A stretch of 10,608 nt of DNA from Desulfobacterales bacterium C00003060 (GTDB taxonomy: Bacteria; Desulfobacterota; Desulfobacteria; Desulfobacterales; C00003060), in the NCBI GenBank assembly GCA_001751085.1, contig MAXP01000165.1, positions 1-10,608 of the forward strand, read 5' to 3'. The position numbers were made by a program, and so were the translations under genes. Below, piece after piece: positions 1-6,873 of this stretch. How positions within the stretch are numbered: position 1 is the first letter of the stretch; every line of letters starts with the position of its first letter. Below the pieces are notes generated by a model that did not search any database, was not told the DNA's origin, and worked only from the letters and a program-made list of their open reading frames with translations.

Positions 1-484
1 ACTCCCCTCCTTTCGGTGTCCCATCTGCCTTTATGGCGTGTACCTTTTCGTCGTCTGATCCTACATAGATCGTGCCTCTAGAATTGATCACAGGGGAGGA
101 GAGCGCCCCGCCCAGTTCAGTAGAAACCCATTTCCGGGTCCCATCCGGCTCTATTGCATAGAGCTTTCCATCATTTGATCCTACGTAGATCGTACCGTCA
201 GCACCGATGGCCGGTGAGGACGAGACCTTATCCCCTGTTTCAGTTTCAGTAAAGACCCATTTCTGGGTGCCATCCGGGTTTATAGCATAGAGCTTTCCAT
301 CATCCGATCCTACGTAGATCGTCCCATCAGGACCGACCGCTGGGGAAGAGAACACACTCCCTCCGGTTGGAAACTCCCACTTCTTGGTGCCTTCATCCGC
401 CAGCGAGGTTATTGGACATAAAACTGATACCAGCAAGATAACCAGCAGAAACATAAACATTAGTCCAGAGCATTTTTTTGACAA
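1..484 (-). CDS. Exported PQQ-like beta-propeller repeat protein, 5' part only
   Basis: The 3' end lies beyond the left edge, leaving 161 codons. An in-frame TAA (485-487) directly precedes a TTG (482-484), which has a strong GAGGAGGG ribosome site at 491-498, so TTG is the preferred start. In-frame ATGs at 460 and 454 are alternatives without such a site. The N-terminus is a clear signal peptide: two lysines at residues 3-4, a hydrophobic core at about 9-26, and a likely signal peptidase I site after Ser-Leu-Ala (27-29). The mature part consists of WD/PQQ-like blades at residues 35-74, 75-117 and 118-157, each with a GTIYVGS core and an ending like AINPDGTxKW. This suits a periplasmic or surface propeller. 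Quinone-binding residues cannot be judged from three blades, so true PQQ binding is not claimed. Family call is confident; function is unknown. Confidence 0.85.
   Translation of the reverse strand, partial: MSKKCSGLMFMFLLVILLVSVLCPITSLADEGTKKWEFPTGGSVFSSPAVGPDGTIYVGSDDGKLYAINPDGTQKWVFTETETGDKVSSSPAIGADGTIYVGSNDGKLYAIEPDGTRKWVSTELGGALSSPVINSRGTIYVGSDDEKVHAIKADGTPKGGE
14..382 (-). repeat. Three tandem propeller-blade repeats within the gene
   Basis: Three in-frame units lie at 263-382 (40 codons), 134-262 (43 codons) and 14-133 (40 codons). The first two are nearly identical in DNA over the GTIYVGS to PDGT part, with few substitutions. The third is more diverged (GSDDEKVHAIKADGT). High DNA identity suggests recent duplication or gene conversion between blades. 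More units are expected past the left edge. Confidence 0.85.
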
Positions 485-646
485 TTATGACCCTCCTCAT
501 TGGAATTACTGGATTTTCGGGGGTCCAATTTCAGTCTTTTCCCTAACCCTGAACGTTGAACCCTGAACCTGTGAACGGTTACGCAGACTATAACCTTGAA
601 CCCTGAACCTCTGAACCCGTGAACGGTTACTCAAAATCCATGTGGT
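485..646. other. Spacer between carboxylase stop and propeller-gene start
   Basis: The part next to the propeller gene (491-498) is its ribosome site. Most of the rest is a TGAACC-rich direct repeat (541-630). I see no convincing T-tract terminator for the carboxylase gene and no clear promoter. Confidence 0.5.
541..630. repeat. Two direct copies of a TGAACC-rich repeat
   Basis: On the plus strand, two related segments end in the same GTGAACGGTTAC word, at 571-582 and 619-630, giving a period of 48 bases. Each is preceded by TTGAACCCTGAACCT words, at 556-570 and 597-611. Copies differ by small insertions (for example CTGAACCC in the second). This is an intergenic short-word repeat, not coding, and has no hairpin plus T-tract. 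Confidence 0.75.
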
Positions 647-3600
647 CTATGCGGGGTTGGGAATTTCCATCTTATGCCCACACGTTGGACAAAATTTGTA
701 GTCCTCATCAATCTCGGCATCACATTTTTTGCAGTGTTCACGGGGCGGAGCCAGTTCCATTAAGAGCGCCTGCTTTTTCACAGGGACCATTTTTTTGTCC
801 GCCCTGTAGTCTGCAAACACCACAACCCTCTTTACCACGCCATCCACCGGCGAGGTTACCGCATATTCTGTTTTCATAAGAGAGAGGTTCAACACCTCTT
901 CACCGACCTTTACCGGATCGCCCTCTTTTTTGTGCACGAGCCACAAGTCCGAATCAAATGGAGCCGCAATATGGTAGGGGTTCTTGGTGTCGCCCATCTC
1001 AAACCCTGGCCCCTTCGTGGCCCCTTCCTCTACTTTCATGTCCTTTACGAAAACCTCATAATCGAGCTTGTACCTCACTCTCTTTTTGCCGTACGCATCA
1101 ACCTTGCCGATGCGCAAGATCTTTATGGTGTGAACCTTACCATCCGAGGTAACAAACTCGCGTTCATGGCCGACTCGAAGCCCTTCGAACCAGATATCAT
1201 CGGGCAAGGCGTTGGGATCGCCATACTTTTCAAGGCTCCTGATTAGTTTCAGGGCATCTCCAGGATGATTCAAATAGTTGACTATCTCATTTTCCGTGGG
1301 CGTACGTCCAATATGCCCGGCCAGTTCGGCCTCCACAGCTTCCATATCCACAGGAGGCAGGAAATTAAGCGGGCTTTCCTCAGTACGCTTGGCTACGGCA
1401 TCATACCACTCTTCACCAAATACGGATCGATAGACCCAGTCAGGGGGCCAGCCAAGAGGGAGCTTGCCAAACTTGCCCAAAAGAAGATTTTTTAGGGCAT
1501 CGTTAGCATGAGCAAATAGAATAAGGCGATCTTCCTTAACCCCTTCATCCAGTTTCGATTCCGGAGTGGAGGTGACTGCTTTGAGGATGTCAATCACCCG
1601 TTGTACCTCTGTAACCCCTCCGCGCTCGTATGCCTTGACCGCCATCATATAACCGTTGGTCCACGTAACTTGAGAACCAGGCGTCACATCATGGTAACGA
1701 ATAATCTTTCGACATAGTTCAAGAATGAGCAAGATATGAGGAAGCAAAAAAGCGTATCCCTGCTTTAAGGCCCCTTCCTGACTGCTCGATGTGGCGCCCC
1801 CAGGGAGACCGTGACCGGTGACATCGTGATCAGGGCCTAAGACAGTCGGTCTGCAGTAGCGATCATACAAGGGCATAATCTGCTTCAGGACAAAGGCGAC
1901 CTCCCGGATTTTCTCTTTGTCAAGTCGTGTCTTCAAGCCCAACTCCCCTTCAATGTAGGCTACCACCGGCATGACCCCCGCCTGGCTGTAAAACCGTACG
2001 GTCGGCCCGTCAGCCACATCGAGAATCTTGGCCCCGGCCTTGGCCGCACTGCCGAGCGCAGGCACAGCCAGACCATCCGTAATGTGACGGTGATACTGAA
2101 TAACAAGTTCCGGGTAGTCGTCGAGGATAGCTGAAATCAGATGATAGATGAAGCGGGGTGGACAGACCCCGGCCATATCCTTGAGGCAAAATATAATTTT
2201 CTTGGACGCTTCCGCCTTCCCGCATTCCATGATGCGACCGGCCATTGAAAGGATGTCATCCAACACAGAAAGATAGTGTTCAACGCTGAAACCTTCGGCC
2301 CAGCTCAAACTGACTGCCGGCTGAAAGATCCGATTTTCAGATTTCAGCACGATCTCGGCAAAAGGAGTCATGTTGTCGATGTGGTTCAGAAAATCGAAGC
2401 ACCGTATTACGTGATAGTGCTTGACGATCATTCGCCCTGTTCTTTCCATGACTTCTCTTGGTTGAGGCGCATAGCCCAGGATGTTGGTAGAGCGAATAAG
2501 GATCAGTTTCTGGGTATTTGGGGCAAACCTGTTCCATTCCTCGGCCTCCACCCATGGGTCAGTCATACAGCCGAGCATTGCCACATGGTAGTGAGCGCCC
2601 CCCCCGTTTTCAATCGACACATATCCGCACTGGTCAATCAAGGGGCCCACCAACCGGTCGTCAAAGAGCCGGAATCTGTTTCCGGATTCTGACTGGGTGA
2701 CGTCTCGTGGGGTTGTATTGCAGAATTCCACAAATTCGGACCTTCGAAGATAGGACAGGACAGTATCTCTATGTTCATCAGGGCTAAATGGCGGTCGATA
2801 ATCATTCTCTATGGGTTTTTCAGAATGAGAGACCTGTACCACGGGCATGGGACCGACCCTTGAGTCGGCAGACTTTCGATAGGGGCCAAGACCGATATGG
2901 GGATTGTATCCTATAGCTGTGGTCTCGGCTATCAGCCCTGCAAGTCTAAGAGGTTCCGGGATAATTTCCCGATAAGAAATCAGTTCCGGGGTACTCTCGA
3001 TGAACTTGGTATGGACCTCACCTGACATGAACTTTGGATGTGTAACAATCTTTTTGTGAAACGGTATGGTTGTCTTCAGTCCGCCAATGAAATATTCTGA
3101 CAGGGCCCTTTCCATGCTTGATGCGGTTTTTTCCCAGGTAGAGCCATAGGCCATGAGTAAGGCCCCTAATGAATCATAGGCCTTTGGAAATTCATAGTCA
3201 CCAAAAACGCAGGAATCGACGCGAACACCCTCGCCACCGGGAGAAAGATAACGGGTGATTGTGCCCGAATTGGGCATGAAACCATTCTGCGGATCTTCAA
3301 AATTGATCCGGCACTGCATTGCAAAACCCCTCGGCTTGAGTTGCTCATCTGTCAGGCTCAGCGTCTCACCAAAGGCAATCCGTATCATCTCCTCCACGAT
3401 ATCTATGCCATAGAGCAATTCTGATATGCCGTGTTCTACCTGAAGGCGCGTATTTGCCTCAATAAAGTAGAAGTTTTGTTTTTCATCAACCAGGAATTCA
3501 ATGGTGGCGATCGAGTCATACCCGACCGCCGTGACGATCTTTACGGCAGCCTCTTTCAGGGCTTCGCGAAGCTCCCGAGAGGCTCCTTTCCATGGTGACG

Positions 3601-4330
3601 GTGTAATCTCCAGCAGTTTTTGATACCTTCGCTGGCAAGAACAATCGCGTTCATCAAGGGCAATCGCGTTTCCGAATTTATCGCAAAGCACCTGTATTTC
3701 AAGATGCCTGACAAACTGAAGGTATTGCTCAATGTACAGATTGGGATTGCCGAAGCTTGCTTCAGCCATGTTGGACGCTATGTAAAAATGGCGCTCTAAT
3801 TCCTCTTGGGAGTTCACCACCACAACGCCCCTGCCTCCCCCGCCCCCCTCACTCTTGATCATCACAGGGAAGCCTATCCTGTCAGCAATCTTTCTTGCCT
3901 CTTCCAAAGAGACCGCCCCATCGGAGCCCTCGATGACAGGAATGGAAAGGGACTTGGCAATACCCCTTGCCTTCACTTTGTTGCCGAGTTTTTTCATTGG
4001 CCCTTCAGACGGGCCGATAAAGATAATATCGTACTTTTCACAAATCGATGGGAAGTTATTGTTCTCGGCAGCAAAGCCCCACCCGGGATGAAGGGCTGCA
4101 ATATTGTGTTTCTTGGCAACCCGCACAATCTCTTTGATGTCCAAATAGCCATCCACGCTCGAAAGGCTGTATGCTCTGCCAGCCTTTGATACATGAGGAG
4201 CGGTCTTGTCTACCGGAGTATAAAAGGCGGCATAAACAGCCCCTATTTCCCTGATAGTTCGTCCAACACGAAGGGCCGGAACACCACGATTGGCCACACC
4301 AATAACCATGTTTTCAAAACTGACATCCAT
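647..4330 (-). CDS. Pyruvate-carboxylase-like single-chain biotin carboxylase with zinc-ribbon tail
   Basis: This 1227-residue protein is laid out like pyruvate carboxylase, which is usually about 1150. Residues 1-450 are an ATP-grasp biotin carboxylase: Gly-rich loop KSEGGGGGRG at 159-168, RDCSCQRRYQK at 228-238, EANTRLQVEH at 291-300, CRINFEDP at 340-347. Residues about 530-900 are the carboxyltransferase: NTTPRDVTQS at 538-547, Arg613, the KDMAG lysine (717), metal histidines 747 and 749, LPGG at 842-845 and Thr883. Residues about 1115-1193 are the biotinyl domain with biotin Lys1153 in LMKT. Cys1200, 1203, 1214 and 1217 form a zinc ribbon. Such enzymes use ATP and bicarbonate to carboxylate pyruvate to oxaloacetate. 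Odd points: Asn538 replaces the usual metal-binding Asp, HRHITDG replaces HTHDTSG, and EHG replaces EHP. The acceptor may therefore not be pyruvate. The ATG at 4330 has an AAGGAG site at 4341-4346, a slightly long spacing of 10. Confidence 0.9.
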   Translation of the reverse strand: MDVSFENMVIGVANRGVPALRVGRTIREIGAVYAAFYTPVDKTAPHVSKAGRAYSLSSVDGYLDIKEIVRVAKKHNIAALHPGWGFAAENNNFPSICEKYDIIFIGPSEGPMKKLGNKVKARGIAKSLSIPVIEGSDGAVSLEEARKIADRIGFPVMIKSEGGGGGRGVVVVNSQEELERHFYIASNMAEASFGNPNLYIEQYLQFVRHLEIQVLCDKFGNAIALDERDCSCQRRYQKLLEITPSPWKGASRELREALKEAAVKIVTAVGYDSIATIEFLVDEKQNFYFIEANTRLQVEHGISELLYGIDIVEEMIRIAFGETLSLTDEQLKPRGFAMQCRINFEDPQNGFMPNSGTITRYLSPGGEGVRVDSCVFGDYEFPKAYDSLGALLMAYGSTWEKTASSMERALSEYFIGGLKTTIPFHKKIVTHPKFMSGEVHTKFIESTPELISYREIIPEPLRLAGLIAETTAIGYNPHIGLGPYRKSADSRVGPMPVVQVSHSEKPIENDYRPPFSPDEHRDTVLSYLRRSEFVEFCNTTPRDVTQSESGNRFRLFDDRLVGPLIDQCGYVSIENGGGAHYHVAMLGCMTDPWVEAEEWNRFAPNTQKLILIRSTNILGYAPQPREVMERTGRMIVKHYHVIRCFDFLNHIDNMTPFAEIVLKSENRIFQPAVSLSWAEGFSVEHYLSVLDDILSMAGRIMECGKAEASKKIIFCLKDMAGVCPPRFIYHLISAILDDYPELVIQYHRHITDGLAVPALGSAAKAGAKILDVADGPTVRFYSQAGVMPVVAYIEGELGLKTRLDKEKIREVAFVLKQIMPLYDRYCRPTVLGPDHDVTGHGLPGGATSSSQEGALKQGYAFLLPHILLILELCRKIIRYHDVTPGSQVTWTNGYMMAVKAYERGGVTEVQRVIDILKAVTSTPESKLDEGVKEDRLILFAHANDALKNLLLGKFGKLPLGWPPDWVYRSVFGEEWYDAVAKRTEESPLNFLPPVDMEAVEAELAGHIGRTPTENEIVNYLNHPGDALKLIRSLEKYGDPNALPDDIWFEGLRVGHEREFVTSDGKVHTIKILRIGKVDAYGKKRVRYKLDYEVFVKDMKVEEGATKGPGFEMGDTKNPYHIAAPFDSDLWLVHKKEGDPVKVGEEVLNLSLMKTEYAVTSPVDGVVKRVVVFADYRADKKMVPVKKQALLMELAPPREHCKKCDAEIDEDYKFCPTCGHKMEIPNPA

Positions 4331-4445
4331 AAAAGAGTCTCTCCTTTCTTGCTTGTCTCTTTGCCGCGTCTTCTGTATTGCCTGGGCTTGCGCAAAAACA
4401 ACTTGGCAGACACGGAGTGAAGCTTTGCGCTATTGGTACTCCCCT
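4331..4445. other. Spacer upstream of the carboxylase gene with a 7-bp inverted repeat
   Basis: It holds the carboxylase ribosome site (4341-4346) and a perfect GCGCAAA/TTTGCGC inverted repeat at 4390-4396 and 4424-4430, with a 27-base loop. I see no T-tract on the minus strand after the stem and no clear promoter, so the carboxylase may be co-transcribed with the gene upstream. That is inference from orientation and a 115-base gap. Confidence 0.4.
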
Positions 4446-5516
4446 TCAAACATTAAAGCGGACATTCACGATGTCCCCATCCTGGACGATGTAATCCTTT
4501 CCTTCCACGCGGAATCGTCCCTTTTCACGGAGACCCTTTTCAGCTCCGCACTTTATCAAATCATCACAGGAAAAACACTCGGCCCGGATGAATCCACGAG
4601 CCATATCCGTATGAATGGTTTCGGCCGCCTTTACAACGGTGTTTCCTTTAACAATGTTCCATGCCCGCACTTCATCGGATCCTACGGTAAAAAAGCTGAC
4701 ATAGCCCAGGGTCTCATAGGCCAAGCAAGTTAAACGGTGCCGCGCCGATTCTTGGATGCCCATATCCGCCATGAAGAGCTCCACGTCTTCCTGATCAGTC
4801 AAACAGGATAATTCCATCTCAAATTTTCCTGCAAATTCTACGACATTACTTTCCTTTTCAATGTCCCCTAAGATCTCCTGATTTTTCCCGAAATGTATTT
4901 CGTCCGAGTTCAAGATGATCATCAACGGTTTTTGCGTAAGGAACTGAAATCCGCGTATCGCCTTTTCCTGCTCGTCGTCCAAATCGACATCCCTGACCGT
5001 TCGGTTGGAGCTTAAATGATCTACAATGTTTCGTAACGTCTTTTCTTCTATTTCGAGGGCATTTGTTTTCTTGCCGCGTTTGTAGGTCTGTTGAATACGC
5101 TCCAATCGATTTTCAGCAACGATCATATCGGAAATCAGCAACTCGTCCTTGATTGTTTCAACATCTTTCAAGGGGCTTGGAGGCTCTCCAAGATCGTCCA
5201 GGAAATTACGCACCACAAGGGCCAATGCATCCGAGTTTTTCACTAACGTCATGGACTTGCTGGAAAAGAGGCCTTCACTGGCCGAACCTTGTCTCAACCC
5301 TACAAAATCAATCAACTCGATGGTCGCATAAACGGTCTTCTGCGGTTTGTATATTCTCGAAAGACAGGCCACCCGATCATCGATCACATCGACAACCGCC
5401 AGATTCGGCTTGGCCTTGCAATTGGCATAGGCCGTAACCGGGGCCCCGGCCTTTGTCAATGCATTAAAAATCGTTGTTTTTCCAGAATTCGGCAGACCAA
5501 TCAATCCGATTTTCAT
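4446..5516 (-). CDS. YchF/Obg-family nucleotide-binding protein (TGS-type C-terminus), divergent
   Basis: The protein has 356 residues; YchF is usually about 363. The P-loop GLPNSGKT is at residues 7-14 and the switch II motif DFVGL at 70-74. The helical insert of the family is at about 110-190. The base motif is NSDE (203-206), the NxxE form that marks YchF as an ATPase rather than a strict GTPase. The C-terminal domain (about 270-356) fits closely: GYVSFFTVGSDEVRAW, IHTDMARGFIRAE, and DYIVQDGD before a terminal VRFNV. Family members bind ribosomes and act in translation and stress responses. Switch I and DFVGLRQGSA differ from the canonical NFPF and DIAGLVKGAS, so this may be a paralogue. 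The ATG at 5516 is chosen because the family begins MKIGLxGLPN; an upstream in-frame GTG at 5549 would add 11 atypical residues. The ribosome site is a weak AGGGGAAG. Confidence 0.87.
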   Translation of the reverse strand: MKIGLIGLPNSGKTTIFNALTKAGAPVTAYANCKAKPNLAVVDVIDDRVACLSRIYKPQKTVYATIELIDFVGLRQGSASEGLFSSKSMTLVKNSDALALVVRNFLDDLGEPPSPLKDVETIKDELLISDMIVAENRLERIQQTYKRGKKTNALEIEEKTLRNIVDHLSSNRTVRDVDLDDEQEKAIRGFQFLTQKPLMIILNSDEIHFGKNQEILGDIEKESNVVEFAGKFEMELSCLTDQEDVELFMADMGIQESARHRLTCLAYETLGYVSFFTVGSDEVRAWNIVKGNTVVKAAETIHTDMARGFIRAECFSCDDLIKCGAEKGLREKGRFRVEGKDYIVQDGDIVNVRFNV

Positions 5517-5604
5517 AAGTCTTCCCCTAACTATACTCTGCACAGTCACAATTGGAGCTTTGCAATCCTCCCATGAATACGTTCATTTTGGGTCGCCACG
5601 GTCC

Positions 5605-5720
5605 GTTGGAGGTTGGAGGACCGCTTCGCTTGAGGTTGGAGGCAAAAGAGATGAGTCTTTTCTTTGCCTCTAACCTCCAACCTCTGAATGCAACAGACTA
5701 CTGACTATGGACAACAGACT
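5605..5720. repeat. Cluster of short inverted and direct word repeats
   Basis: GTTGGAGGTTGGAGG at 5605-5619 and GAGGTTGGAGGCAAA at 5632-5646 are direct relatives. The second pairs with TTTGCCTCTAACCTC at 5663-5677, and CTCCAACCTC follows at 5675-5684, so the cluster forms an imperfect stem with one mismatch. CAACAGACT then occurs twice, at 5691-5699 and 5712-5720. It is non-coding and of unknown role. Confidence 0.7.
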
Positions 5721-5866
5721 TTAGAAAAGCGCAGATTGTGGCCGTGTGAAGTATATCCTGTAGAATATCGGGAATAGGACGCTCGTCCAAGCCGAAACTC
5801 TCTTTGCCTGCGATTGGGCTTGTTTGCTCTCGTCATAAAAGGCCCCTTCCACTTGTCATTGCTCCT

Positions 5867-5899
5867 GGCTTGAGGCAGCATGGCATCTGCCTCAATGCC
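5867..5899. repeat. Bulged 12-bp hairpin
   Basis: TTGAGGCAG at 5870-5878 pairs perfectly with CTGCCTCAA at 5887-5895 across an 8-base loop. GGC (5867-5869) pairs with GCC (5897-5899) beyond a single-base bulge. No T-tract follows on either strand, so it is not a standard terminator. Confidence 0.7.
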
Positions 5900-6133
5900 G
5901 GCGCACGAATACTCTCGACGGGCAGCGCCCTATATTAGGGAATCACCTCGGCTGGGCCGATTACGTGCCGTAGCTTTCTTGGGGTTTTCTGAACGCAGGA
6001 AAGTTAGTGTTCGACAAAACTCTGCAGCGACGGGCATGGAACATCGATAGTGACCTGCAAACCAAGATCCTCTTTAGTAAGATACATACTTAATGGATCA
6101 GCCTGAACTTGACAAGCAAAATCGTACAGCCGC

Positions 6134-6159
6134 AAAAAAAGGACGGGGGCAGGTCATCC
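6134..6159 (-). terminator. Possible weak terminator after the PRC-barrel gene
   Basis: Read on the minus strand just after the PRC-barrel stop, a GC-rich stretch with a short imperfect stem (GGA..GAC against GTC..C) runs directly into seven Ts (A-run at 6134-6140 on the plus strand). The stem is weak; position and T-run are the main support. Confidence 0.3.
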
Positions 6160-6166
6160 GGAAATG

Positions 6167-6769
6167 CTATTTGCCTTTCCTTTTTATGTCGATAAGGGGC
6201 AGGTCTTTCACCGCATCCCTGTCTATCGTTAGATATGCTTTTCCATCTTCATAGCGGTCAACCTGATTAATGGGAACAGATATATCCTTTTTCCCCCATA
6301 GATGACCTTCCCGCAGGATAAGATGTGTGATGCGTCCAGTCTTTTTCTCCACAAGGAACTCATCAACCCGGCCTACATGTCCGTCAGTGGCAAAAACCCC
6401 GGCACCTTTGTGAACGACAAGCCCTCCGGCCGGAATGGCCTCATGTTCAATGATCAGCGCAGCCGGCGTTCCCAAACTATCCCATCCGGCATCTTCAGCC
6501 ATATAAAGCATAATATTCGAAGGGATGTATTCCTCGTGGATGAAATTTTTCATCCTGTCGAACTTTTTCTTGCTGATCGAAAGAGAAATCGTGTCAGGGG
6601 AGGCTTCTTTAATTGCATTTTCGGGGACAAGTCTCAGTGTGTTCGCAATATCGTTTTCCCTCACCACCAGATACGTCACCCTTTCTGTATGTGGGTTCAG
6701 TATTATGTTTTCCAGGCGACCAATCCTGCCATCCAGACATTCAACATGTGCATTCAGACGTATGTCCAT
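6167..6769 (-). CDS. Two-repeat PRC-barrel domain protein
   Basis: The protein has 200 residues with two matching segments: DGRIGRLENIIL..TERVTYLVVRE at about 13-38 and DGHVGRVDEFLV..TGRITHLILRE at about 129-154. This is the DGxxGxV..hhh-TGxIThhhhR pattern of PRC-barrel domains, found in RimM, photosynthetic reaction centre H subunits and many small adaptor-like proteins. No signal peptide, membrane segment or catalytic motif is visible, and the C-terminus is basic (KRKGK). The substrate or partner is unknown; a protein- or RNA-contact role is only a guess. The ATG at 6769 is chosen because a perfect GGAGGTG ribosome site lies just upstream; an in-frame TTG at 6790 would place that site inside the gene. 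It follows the flavoprotein gene by 104 bases and may be read through from it. Confidence 0.85.
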   Translation of the reverse strand: MDIRLNAHVECLDGRIGRLENIILNPHTERVTYLVVRENDIANTLRLVPENAIKEASPDTISLSISKKKFDRMKNFIHEEYIPSNIMLYMAEDAGWDSLGTPAALIIEHEAIPAGGLVVHKGAGVFATDGHVGRVDEFLVEKKTGRITHLILREGHLWGKKDISVPINQVDRYEDGKAYLTIDRDAVKDLPLIDIKRKGK

Positions 6770-6873
6770 ATGTTCACCTCCATAACTCAATTTTCAAGAT
6801 TCCTTAACATATTGCTGAACCGAAAGGGATCAAAAAAACATGATGCATTTTGCTGATTTTCATCACCCCAGCT
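6770..6873. other. Spacer upstream of the PRC-barrel gene
   Basis: It contains the PRC-barrel ribosome site at 6772-6778. On the minus strand a 5-bp TGATG/CATCA stem with a 15-base loop is followed, two bases later, by seven Ts (6832-6838 on the plus strand). This could be a weak terminator for the flavoprotein gene but is too poor to call separately. Confidence 0.35.

Larger units (their letters stand above)
5517..6166. other. Long non-coding stretch upstream of the YchF-like gene
   Basis: About 650 bases with no gene I can defend. It contains GGAGGTTGGAGG words and an inverted repeat at 5605-5684, a CAACAGACT direct repeat at 5691-5720, two short overlapping coding-like frames on the minus strand at 5698-5836, and a bulged hairpin at 5867-5899. 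A possible terminator for the PRC-barrel gene lies at 6134-6159. The remainder (5900-6130) shows nothing recognisable on either strand. A promoter for the YchF-like gene is expected here, but no convincing -35/-10 pair was found. Confidence 0.5.

Noticed and set aside
14..382. Non-coding tandem repeat or CRISPR
   Set aside because: The repeats keep one reading frame and encode propeller blades after a signal peptide.
541..630. CRISPR-like array
   Set aside because: Only two imperfect copies, no distinct spacers of even length and no cas gene.
4290..4733. Plus-strand open frame spanning the carboxylase start and the YchF-like 3' end
   Set aside because: It overlaps two real genes on the other strand and crosses their spacer; the peptide is unlike any known family.
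5530..5535. TATAGT as a -10 box for the YchF-like gene
   Set aside because: Transcription would start inside the ribosome site, leaving almost no leader, and there is no -35 at a normal distance.
5517..5549. GTG start at 5549 for the YchF-like gene
   Set aside because: It adds 11 residues before the conserved MKIGL start, which the family lacks; the ATG at 5516 fits better.
6302..6856. Plus-strand open frame opposite the PRC-barrel gene (184 codons)
   Set aside because: The minus-strand gene has a perfect ribosome site and an internal domain repeat; the opposite frame shows no domain and no start signal.
6832..6864. Intrinsic terminator for the flavoprotein gene
   Set aside because: Seven Ts are present, but the stem is only 5 A/T-rich pairs with a 15-base loop; too weak to call.
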